The notes beneath the pieces are model-generated. The model worked only from the letters and a program-made list of their open reading frames with translations. It had not been told where the DNA came from and searched no databases. A stretch of 64,000 bases of DNA. It comes from Monomorium pharaonis. Its lineage: Eukaryota; Arthropoda; Insecta; Hymenoptera; Formicidae. Shown one piece after another: positions 54,654-64,000 of the stretch. The stretch is taken from NCBI RefSeq assembly GCF_013373865.1, contig NC_050471.1:17851047-17915046 (forward strand), in the 5' to 3' direction. The position numbers were made by a program, and so were the translations under genes. Positions within the stretch are counted from its first letter, which is position 1. Each line of letters starts with the position of its first letter.

Positions 54654-57437
54654 GGGGAGGATGGGGAGTTGTGAGACACGTCAATCTCCACCATACTGAG
54701 AAAGTTAGAAATGTTCCAAAAAATGTTAAATGTTTATCTTGACACAACATCATTTTTCCGTTAGCATTCGTTGCGTCAACACGCATTCTAAGCGTCTCTG
54801 TATATTGTGATATAAAAAACATTATGGAAAGTTTTTTCGACCATTTGTGTTTGTGGTAATTTAACTCAAGTTTAGAAGCTGATTGCAAAGGTAAGTACGT
54901 GCAAAATTATCATTGAGCGATTGCCTTTTTATACACATAAGGAATTTTGGATGAACATTCGGTGTGTCGATGGCAATGCAGTTAGTTTGAAAATGTCTAA
55001 AATGGGGAGTTGTGAGACACACAACTCCTCAGTTTTTGACATTTCTCAACTTGAGTTTACATCTTTTATGCGTATTTCGAATTATTCATATATAATTTGA
55101 ATGTTTAATCCAAATTCATTGTGAGTTCAGCCATTTTTATGATTTTTTCGAATTTATCCTTGATTTTTGTAGTCGTCATGCCGCGTCACAAATATAAAAG
55201 TGAGACAAGTAAATCAGCGGATATTAATGCGGTAATGGCTGCCATCAAAGAGGTGACGATTGAGAAGAAGTCGTTGCGGTCTGTTGGTCTAGCATACAAC
55301 ATTGATAAATCAAAATTTTCTCGCTACATTTCGAAGCTCACTCAAGCAATGTTAGATCTCGCTTCGAATGAACAATTGGTCAATTTCATTTCATCACTAA
55401 GTGGCCAAACTGGCGGAAAAACGGTTTGTTGTTTTATTTTGATTTTTTTCCAACATTTTGTTGATGAATTCCTTATTTTTACAGATCTTCGGCGCACAAC
55501 AAGAGGAAGAGCTAATGAAATATATCCTCAAAGCCAGCGCAATCTACTACGGATTGAGCATAAGTGAGTTAAGAAAATTAGCTTACGAATTTATGAAGAA
55601 GATTGGCATTCAATATCCTGCGACCTGAGATACTAATTGTGAAACGTCGAAGAACTAGTATTATGCATATATGCATTGGCATAAAAATCTCTCTCTCAGA
55701 ATTCCAGAGCAGATCAGCGCGAATCGCGCTAAGTCATTCTCCGCAGCCAATGGCAATGCATTCTTCGCTAAACTTGGCACTGTGATTGATGAGACAGTCT
55801 TCGAACCTCATCAAATCTGAAACGTCGACGAAATCGGATGTCCGACCGTTCCCACCAAGGTAGTTAAGATCATCACATCGAAAGGATTAAAGCGAGTTGG
55901 CCAAAAAACATCGGCTGAAAAAGGCACAAATGTCACCATAGCGTTCGGTATAAGTGCGACCGGACAGTCCATCCCACCATTTTACATATTTCCGCGCAAG
56001 AATATGGAGAAAGTGTTTATGGACAACGCTGCTCTTGGTGCCGTTGGCGTCGCCAACGAATCCGGATAAATGACGTCACAAGAATAATTAACGTAAAATT
56101 TATGGCTTATTTTATCAAACACGCCAACGCATCCAAAGAGTCGCCGATTCTATTATTACTTGACAACCACACTTCCCATCTCCAGCGTGGAGGCCATAGA
56201 TATGGCGGTTGATAATGGCATCACGATGATTTCTTTCCCTCCCCATTGCTCGCATCGTATGCAACCGTTAGATGTCAGCGTATTCGGTCCATTCAAAAAG
56301 ATGTTCTACATCCAGTGCCAAGCTTGGCTGAAAAATCACATCGGCAGAGTTTTGGAATTGCATCACATAGCGCCTATCGCTGATAAATGTCTTGATGCGT
56401 CTGCCACGCTTAAGAATATCAAATCTGGGTTTAAAGCAACGGGTATTTACTCATTCGATCCGAATGTATTTACGGCTGAAGATTTCTTGGCGGCTAATTT
56501 GAGCGGAGAAAATGCACTGATGACAACAATGATCCTGATAGTCGTCGTGTTATAATGGCTAGTGCAGATGTCATCGAAACCGCCGCAAATAAAGAGGTCA
56601 CCACATCTAAAATGGCCAAGCACATCGGCTGCATTTCTTTGCATTGCAAGATGTTGGACCTCTAAAGCACAATACACCGGCCAAAAAATCCAAGCGAGGC
56701 CGCAAACCAATGGAAACTTTTGACTTCGTCTGAAAATGTGGCCAGCTTACATAAGAAAGCTGAGGACAAGCGGGCAAAGGAGGCAAGAAAAGACGAGAAG
56801 CAGAAGAAGCAAACGGATGTGGCACCACCGAAAAAACGCAGTCGTCATGCCATTTCCATGCCAGCGAAGGCAATATCAAGTTCATCTGATGAAGAGGAAG
56901 ACTTCTGCATTATCTGCAAAGGTGCAATGCCAAAGAAATTAAATTGAAACAACGCAATACATTGCAATGTATGTGATCGGGCTGTGCACTTGAAATGTGC
57001 CTGCACAACAACTGGTTATTATACCTGTGTTCACTGCGAATCGGACTAAGCAGATTATTTGGGCTAACCGGATTAAGTTAACTCTAAGCCGACTTTGTTT
57101 TTTTTTTTCAACATTTTCTTTTTCCAAATTGTCTCAATTTTCATTTTTCACAGCTTAAATAAAGATTAAATAAAGATTAATCATAAAAATATGCCATTTT
57201 CTCCCATTTTTTGTCATGTCTCACAACTCCCCACCATTTATAAAAATTCTAAAACCACAACTTTTTTGCGAACCATATAAATTTTTACACTCGCTATGAA
57301 TTTCAACTAACTGCTACAGCCAATGGTTGTATTTTTAAGTCTACTACATATCCTAATTTAAAAATTTGCAAACTATCGATTTTTATGGTAGTTGCGCCTT
57401 AAAAACAAAACCCGTCTCATAACTCCCCACCTTCCCC
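54654..57437 (+). mobile_element. pogo-like transposon
   Basis: The ends GGGGAGGATGGGGAGTTGTG and, inverted, GGGGAAGGTGGGGAGTTATG sit beside TA (54652-54653 and 57438-57439). The tip motif GGGGAGTTGTGAGAC is repeated internally near 55002 and 57217. It carries one broken pogo-type transposase gene. Confidence 0.82.
55178..57049 (+). pseudogene. pogo-like (DDE_1) transposase with C-terminal PHD-like finger
   Basis: Exon 1 (55178-55423) starts MPRHKYKSETSKSADINAVM with a Psq-type HTH (SLRSVGLAYNIDKSKFSRYI). An intron of about 61 bp (GT at 55424, AG at 55483-55484) leads to EEELMKYILKASAIYYGLSI, the CENP-B-like second HTH. The DDE_1 core follows with NVDEIGCPTVP near 55822, LLLDNHTSHLQ near 56153, and QPLDVSVFGPF near 56262. 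The C-terminus has FCIICKGAMPKK, CNVCDRAVHLKC and YTCVHCESD, a Cys/His pattern like a PHD finger. Lesions: TGA near 55626, TAA near 56067, TGA near 56944 and several frame changes. The pogo/Tigger family cuts at TA sites; this copy is dead. Confidence 0.82.
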
Positions 57438-57439
57438 TA

Positions 57440-58530
57440 CTATATTAGCAAAAGTTTGCAATACGACGAAGGGAGCAAGACGGGGCTGTGAAATGGGTCC
57501 TTCGGTTTTCAGCTTGTGAAATTAGATAGGTACACGCAGAATAGAAAAACAGGAGGTATTAATTAGATTAAGAGAGGATATGTTCACGAGAGTAGGTGTT
57601 GAGATAATAGAAAGTAGAGGGAAATTACGAATATTTACCAATCATACTACTCTTTATTAAGAATATAATGATTACTTAAATAAAATAAAATAAGTCACTT
57701 TTGAAATAAATTTTTAATCGATAAAGAATGACAATTTCAGGACTTATTTTACACAATACGAACTTGGCAACACAAATTGGTGTCAACCGTCAAGTAAATA
57801 AAACACATAATCTGCATATTATAACAAATAAGTTATTTAATTTAGAGATTCACAACAACGACATTCTATGTTATATTTTATTTCCATTGAAACTAATTCT
57901 TCCTTAATCCTTAACCAAACATATATAATATAATTACATACTCGTAAATAAAGACTGCAATCGATTTGATGCTTCGAAGCGTTTCTAGTATAAAGTCGAC
58001 CATAGCTATATAATTTACATTGAGTATATCTGAGGCGTTGGTATGCGCCCGAAATGGCGATTATACTCTATACGAGTAAGAAATTCCAGATCTAGTTATT
58101 CAGGTTAACTTTTTAAGTCAAAGTAATCAGCAACTTTTTGCTTTTTATATTTACTTTTAACTTTTGTATTCACTAATTAAAAAATATTAATAGTTTTTAT
58201 AAGAGATCTCAGAATTTCTACAAAAGTTAAAGAAAGACAAACCTTTTTCAATTTAATAACTTGTGTCTCAATATGTTTAATGATTTATACTAATTAATTT
58301 TTTTCATCAAAATAGTCGACAATCGACTTTCAAACTTTAAAAACAAAAATAGTTTGGACAATATTATTTAAAAAATTTAAAATTTTTTCAGAACTTTTGT
58401 TTGGTGATAGAATCATTTTAATGTAATTACTCTTTGAAGTATATTACTACACTTAAAGTTTTATTTCATAATTAGTTTACTAACAAAAATTTCTCTGATA
58501 AACTCGTAATTTATTTTGAATTTAAAAAAA
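57440..58530. other. purine-rich relic, right part, then AT-rich intergenic DNA
   Basis: 57440-57640 continues the A/G-biased sequence interrupted at 53617. Beyond that I see no gene or repeat. Confidence 0.35.
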
Positions 58531-58539
58531 TAGACTTTT

Positions 58540-58900
58540 TTTAAAGTAAAAAAATGATATTTTAATGAAAAGTAAGATAATTATCTAAAAAATAATGATT
58601 TCACTAAATATTTTTTTAAACATTTCTTTAATATTTTACAAACATTTATTTTTTATTAATTATTTACTTGACAACATAATTTCAGTAAACGTTTTTTAAA
58701 CGTTTATTTAATATTTTGTAAATATTTATTTTTTATTAGTTTTTCATTTGAGAAGATTATTTCAGTAAACATTTGTGTAACATTTATATAATACTTTTTC
58801 AATATGTATTTGTTATTAATTATTCATTTTATAAAATAATTTTAGTAAACATTTTGAAAACGGTTTTTTAACATTTTTTATTAATTACTTATTTCATATG
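58540..58900. repeat. diverged tandem units with TTTAAACGTTTATTTAATATTT
   Basis: Three to four units of 80-90 bp, each with ATTTCAGTAAACATTT, then TTTAATATTTT and ATTTATTTTTTATTA. A similar array in the other orientation is at 63020-63530. Confidence 0.55.
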
Positions 58901-59218
58901 AAATATTCTATTAATATCTTATGATATCCTATTACATCCAAATAATATTCCATCATATCTTTTATCTCTACAATTAATGGAGCGTAAATCAAGTGTAAAG
59001 GGAAAGTGAATTTTAATGTAATAAAAGAGTGACAAAAGCGTAAATTAAATCTCTAAGAAACGTAGAATAAAACAGAATATAAAGAATTTAAAGTACACTT
59101 ATCGAAACAATGTGGTATATTAATAATACTAAAAAATTATAAAAAATAACATTAAAAAATGTTTTTGATTTTATACGAACAAAGCAAAAACAGATTTTTT
59201 AATAAGTTAGTCTACATA

Positions 59219-60851
59219 CACTGGAACCCCGCGTTAGCGGACTGTTCGGGGCTTTGGTCCGCTAACGCGGGGTTATCTCCTATTGCTTGGTTTCACTCCC
59301 ACTCCGTGAAATACGCGACTGCATTGCTCATTGCTATCCCCACACACGCTACTCATGTGGGCCGAGTGCATATGGAGGGGATAGTTTCCGCTAACGCGGA
59401 GTACGCTACCCAGACAGCACCAGATATCGTACGAATATTATACTCTCATACGTAATGTACTGTGATCATACCGAATATACGTAAAACATTCATATAACGT
59501 CTCAGTAGAATGTCATTTTGATATATCCTCAAGATAAACTTAGAATATAGCGACTGAACTTCGCAACTCCTACTGAATATATTGAGATTATATCTAATAT
59601 ACTCAAAACATCCGTAAAATATCCTATGATATATCTCATGTATATCTATCACATATTTCCAAAATATCCGCGTAATATCGAAAGTGAATCATGTCAACGC
59701 TATCTATGATCTGTAACGTTACGCATTTTCGTCTGCCGTGTGATGCAGACACGTGGTGAAGTGTAGGGTGTGAACGTGCGAACACGAACTCACGGACAAC
59801 GTGGTTTTCTCAGGAATTACGCCCAGATAACTCTGGTATGTACATAAGATATAATATAGTAACGTAAACTATAATAATATATATATATATATATATATTG
59901 TATATATACATATATTATTTAGGTTATAACCTACAATTATCTGAGCATAATTTCCCAAAGCACCCCAGCGTATTCAACAGATATTACGCTTCATTTTTTG
60001 CGATAGCTTCCTGATGTGCGAAATGATTAATTCCTCTTCTTATTTCTTCTTGCTAATTCTGTATGTTTAATTCCTTGTTCCTTATTCCTCTCATTATGCA
60101 TGAGCCCATATAATGTGAACTGTAGACATATTGTGAATATACTGAAGATATACTTTAGACATACGTATAACATTCTTAAGATATATTCGGTATATTCTCA
60201 TAAACTGCCAGCGAAATTCTATGGGATAAGGCAACGCGGACATAGTACGTTATGAGTATATACTCGCCATATCACAGACGTATCTCTAATATTATACGAA
60301 TATTGCAATATACTTTCGCAATATCCTATTATCGTTCTCATAATCTACATGTGCTGTCTGGGTATTGTATATATACATATATTATTTAGGTTATAACCTA
60401 CAATTATCTGAGCATAATTTCCCAAAGCACCCCAGCGTATTCAACAGATATTACGCTTCATTTTTTGCGATAGCTTCCTGATGTGCGAAATGATTAATTC
60501 TTCTTCTTATTTCTTCTTGCTAATTCTGTATGTTTAATTCCTTGTTCCTTATTCCTCTCATTATGCATGAGCCCATATAATGTGAACATACTGTAGACAT
60601 ATTGTGAATATACTGAAGATATACTTTAGACATACGTATAACATTCTTAAGATATATTCGGTATATTCTCATAAACTGCCAGCGAAATTCTATGGGATAA
60701 GGCAACGCGGACATAGTACGTTATGAGTATATACTCGCCATATCACAGACGTATCTCTAATATTATACGAATATTGCAATATACTTTCGCAATATCCTAT
60801 TATCGTTCTCATAATCTACATGTGCTGTCTGGGTAACGCGGGGTTCCAGTG
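59219..60851. mobile_element. pogo/Tigger-type MITE with nested insert
   Basis: CACTGGAACCCCGCGTTAGC at 59219 and its complement ending GGGGTTCCAGTG at 60851, with TA on both sides. A second inverted stretch GGTCCGCTAACGCGGGGTT follows. The GCGTTAGCGGAC tip is typical of pogo/Tigger ends. No transposase. Its right half is displaced by the insert at 59409. Confidence 0.75.
59409..60833. mobile_element. CCCAGACAGCAC-ended element with internally duplicated right half
   Basis: CCCAGACAGCACCAGATATC at 59409 and ATCTACATGTGCTGTCTGGG to 60833, with TA on both sides (59407-59408 and 60834-60835). The segment 59897-60363, including a complete right terminus, is repeated at 60364-60833. The copies are almost identical apart from a 4-bp indel. 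The interior is rich in ATATACTNARGATATA-like motifs. Confidence 0.8.
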
Positions 60852-61289
60852 TACTATTTTGCGCGCATATATAAAAATAGTAAAAAAAGTAAAAAAAATT
60901 GTAAAACTTCATATTTATTTATAAAAATATAAGTTAACTATACATGTTTCATCTCTTTGACAACATCTATTGTAATGATCTATAACAAATATGTATGCAA
61001 GAACAAGAAGTGTTCATGGATCATTATCATCACGAGGCGTTAGGATGCGTACGGTCTTCGAAGTTAAGCAACGTCGGCGATGGTTGACACTTGGATGGGT
61101 GGCCGTTTTTTCAGGTATAGAGATATTAAACATGCTTTAATAGGTACGACTCTGGATTGGCTGAAACATGTTGTATAGTAGTCTTCTTTTTCTTACAAAA
61201 TTACCGTAGAAATAATTAGAATTTTGTATTTTTTGTTCAAGTTTTTTCTTAGAAACTCTTAAAAATACTTAGAAATATTCAAAAATTTT

Positions 61290-61530
61290 CAAAGCAAATT
61301 TTAATAAAACGTTTTTTTAACGTTTAAAAAACATTTTCTTTACATCTTTAAAAAAACGTCTTTATAACATTTAAAAAACATTAATTTTAATGTTAAAATA
61401 AATGTTTTTCTAACAAAAAAAAGGGCGCTTATCCCATTATTTTTAACGTTTTTGAAAACGTTTTAAAAAATGTTTTTCAAAACATTTTAAAATGTTTTAA
61501 AAACATTTTTTAAACATTTTATTGCTGATT
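61290..61530. repeat. AAACGTTT/AAAACATTTT-rich repeat
   Basis: Repeated AACGTTTAAAAAACATTTT motifs in both orientations, ending GATTGGGTCAATG. Related sequence is at 62110-62340. Low-complexity MITE-like DNA. Confidence 0.5.
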
Positions 61531-61754
61531 GGGTCAATGATTGGTGAAGTAAATACGATCCTAATACGAATGAGAAACGACTCATCGAAATAACAAATCG
61601 ATATTAAGCCAATATTTTTTTGTGACAAAAAGATATCACTTCTACATCGATGTTTCTTTAATTGATGTTTCTCACTAGGAAATAAAAAACTATCACATAT
61701 AATATCTTATAAGTAATATAATTTTGATAATTTTTCTTAATATTATATTTTACT

Positions 61755-63740
61755 TTAAGGAGACTGGTGACGGTTGAAAATGTCGACAATTAGCTTGCAT
61801 TTAACTGTTAATAACAAAGTCGCGGATAAATATAGAACTTTTTTATTTTTTACAGTATTAACTACATTATAAAGTAAAAAATCCACTCAGAATCATTCCA
61901 AAGTAAATAATTTCGATGTTTCAATATAAAATATAAAATATGTTGTATTTGGTTTTATCACGATTCCGGTCAAATAGAAAAAGATTTTAAGAAATCGCGA
62001 AAATATTTCCTCCCCTTTGGTTTCCCTCTAGAGGTTATACCTGAAAAATTGAAGATAAAAATAAAGTTAACAAAATAATGTTTAAAAAAATTTACTTTTT
62101 TTTACAACACCCCAATGAGCACAATGTTTGAAAAAAATTTTTTTAATATTTGAGAAACATTTTTAAAAACATTAAAAAAAACATTTAAGTAATAGGATAA
62201 GTTCCATTTTTCTCATGAAAAAAATGTTTATTTTACATTAAAAAAAATATTCTTTTATTATTTAATAAACATTTATTTAACGTTTAAACAAATTCTTTTT
62301 TAAACATTTACTAAACATTTGTTTAAGGTTTTAAGAGCAAAAAATTGGTTGCATTATTCAATAATTTTGATAAATTTAACCTCACCAGTCTAGCATCACT
62401 TAATTTCTACGATAATTTAGAGGAGTAAATTATATATGTTTCATCAGCCAAGCTATAGTCGTATTTGTTAGAACATGTTTAATTTATACACCCAAGAAAA
62501 CGGTCACCTGTTCAACTGTTAACCACCGTCGACGTTGCTTGACTTCGGAGATCGTGCGCAACCTAACACTTCGTGATGATCCATAAATACTTCATGTTTA
62601 TGTATACATATTTATTAGAATATAGATTATTTCAATAGATATTGTCAGAAGGATGAAACATGTACAGTTAATTTATATTTTTATAATTAAACATAAAATT
62701 TTACAGTTTTTTACTGATTTTTACATATGTGAAATAGCTGAATGTGGAATAACTTATGAAAAGATCTAGTTTTGCTCTGTTCGTAAAAAAATAAAGAATA
62801 GATGTCATTTTTTATAATTTTTTAGTATTATTAATATATCATATTGTTTCGATAAGTGTAGTATATATTGTCTTAATCTCCACTTTCTTTATGTTCAGAT
62901 GTTTCAATTTGTGTCTCTTAGAGTTTTAGAGGTTTCATTTATACGCTTTTAACACTCTCATTATATAAATTCACTGTTCCTTTATATTTGATTTACGCTC
63001 CATAATTAGTGAAGCTTCCTAACCAGTTAAATATTTTTAAAAATAATATTTTAAACTTTTTAAATGTGAAATAATTATTACATAAACATTAAATAAATGT
63101 TACGTAAATATTGTTTCAAACGATTTATTAAAATATTAAGTTGATATTATAAAAACATCAATTAAATGTTATAAAAATATTTGTCCTAAATCATTATTTT
63201 AAATAATTATTGTAACATAAATATTAAATCAATATTAAATAAATATATTTTAAATATGATTTAAATTGATTTTTTAAATGTAAAATAAATATTACTTAAA
63301 TAATTTTTATAAATCATTATTTTTAATAAAAAAATAATAATTTATAAATATTAAATAAACGTTAAATAAACGTTTTATAATTTTATAAATATTTTTTCTA
63401 ATTCATTATTTAAAATAAATAATTAATATAAAACAAATGTTTAATAAATATTAAATAAATATTATTTGTACAGTAAACGCTAATAATGTAAAAATAATTA
63501 AAAATAAATATTTAAAAAACGTTTAAAAAATATTTTGTGCGTATTGGAATATTTTAAATTATTACATTGAAACATTGAAATTATTTACTCTGGAATAATT
63601 CTGAATGGATTTTTATACTCTACAATGTTGCATTTATTACTATAAAAAATAAAAGAGTTTTATATTTATCCGTGGTCTTGTTATTAACAATTAAACGCAA
63701 ACTAATTTTTGACATTTTCAAACTTAATTAGTCCCCTTTA
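61755..63740. repeat. large inverted repeat pair flanking AT-rich repeats
   Basis: 61758-61935 and 63540-63735 are inverted copies of about 180 bp: GTTGAAAATGTCGACAATTAG against its diverged complement, and AGTAAATAATTTCGATGTTTCA against TGAAACATTGAAATTATTTACT. Between them lie AAACATTT-type repeats (62110-62340) and a minus-strand 5S-derived repeat. Confidence 0.6.
62430..63010 (-). repeat. 5S-rRNA-derived repeat, copy 4
   Basis: The core at 62500-62575 on the minus strand reads CGAAGTCAAGCAACGTCGAC, a diverged GGTTAACAG, then GGTGACCG. The boundary motifs ATATGTTTCATC (about 62436) and GATGAAACATGTACAG (about 62652) are present. The upstream part extends to GGAGCGTAAATCAA near 63000, matching copy 3. 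Confidence 0.65.
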
Positions 63741-64000
63741 TTATAATATCAATTGTTCCGAAATTGAAGTAATTTATATTATCAACAATTATACACATTC
63801 AAAATAAACTCTTTAATTTGAATTAATTTTTTTAACAACAATTTTATAATTAATTATATTTCTTCTAATAAAAATATACTTTTATGTTTATACTTATAGT
63901 ATATATGTTTATACTAGTATTTAATGTTAAACTCTTGAGTTATAGTTTCCGATTTATTATCACTTGAATCATCAATACAAGGTGTGTCCTTATGACGTAT
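63741..64000. other. AT-rich DNA at the right edge
   Basis: No gene or repeat recognised. Confidence 0.4.

Larger units (their letters stand above)
58975..61210 (+). repeat. 5S-rRNA-derived repeat, copy 3, interrupted
   Basis: The 5' part 58975-59218 (GGAGCGTAAATCAAGTG onward) and the 3' part 60854-61210 form one repeat, split by the pogo-type insertion at a TA. The 5S-like core is at 61033-61106 (GAAGTTAAGCAACGTCGG and TTGGATGGGTGGCCG). CTATACATGTTTCATC at about 60938 and GATTGGCTGAAACATGT near 61150 bound the core, as in copy 1. Confidence 0.7.

Overview
This window looks like an AT-rich insect nuclear genome, most likely a hymenopteran and plausibly an ant. The signs are one clear host gene of the yellow/major-royal-jelly-protein family, short GT-AG introns, and a dense population of arthropod transposons. 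The organism is inferred from gene content, not proven. Very little of the window is host coding sequence. The supported host parts are a two-exon yellow-family gene on the minus strand (31248-35419, with a possible 5' non-coding exon near 36342-36451) and a probable partial exon on the plus strand at the left edge (3-230).

Layout. 0-3.3 kb: 5S-rRNA-derived repeat and non-autonomous elements. 3353-9627: a complete but broken Ty3/gypsy LTR retrotransposon with 219-bp LTRs and a tRNA-Pro primer site. A 733-bp hAT-type MITE with an 8-bp target duplication splits its integrase. 10.6-11.6 kb: a fold-back MITE. 11.6-14.3 kb: a second, LTR-less gypsy-like pol remnant. 14943-19498: a Tc1-like element (D-D-35-E spacing) present as a giant inverted repeat. 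Immediately next to it, a mariner (DD34D, 19501-29771) is split by about 9 kb of nested insertions. 31-36.5 kb: the yellow-family gene, with a piggyBac remnant and a fold-back MITE in its intron. 37-45 kb: mostly empty AT-rich DNA with a 440-bp direct duplication. 45.7-50 kb: fold-back and palindromic elements and a tRNA-like sequence. 50.5-52 kb: minisatellites and simple repeats. 52-57.6 kb: a purine-rich relic carrying a MITE and a pogo-like transposon. 58.5-63.7 kb: an inverted arrangement of 5S-containing and AT-rich repeats with three nested insertions.

The most interesting unit is the 8.3-kb element at 20257-28601. It has 33-bp perfect terminal inverted repeats starting CCCAGGTAACAG, a 2-bp AA target duplication, and GACGTCA-rich tandem arrays just inside both ends (113-bp units on the left, 24-bp units on the right). 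It has two intact genes: a seven-exon, 389-residue protein with a DUF4806-like C-terminus, and an uninterrupted 709-residue transposase resembling animal CMC/EnSpm enzymes. This two-gene design with subterminal arrays parallels plant CACTA elements (a transposase plus an accessory DNA-binding protein); that functional parallel is an inference. Several small elements in the window share the CCCAG(R)(Y)AGC-type end and 2-bp duplications and may be its non-autonomous relatives.
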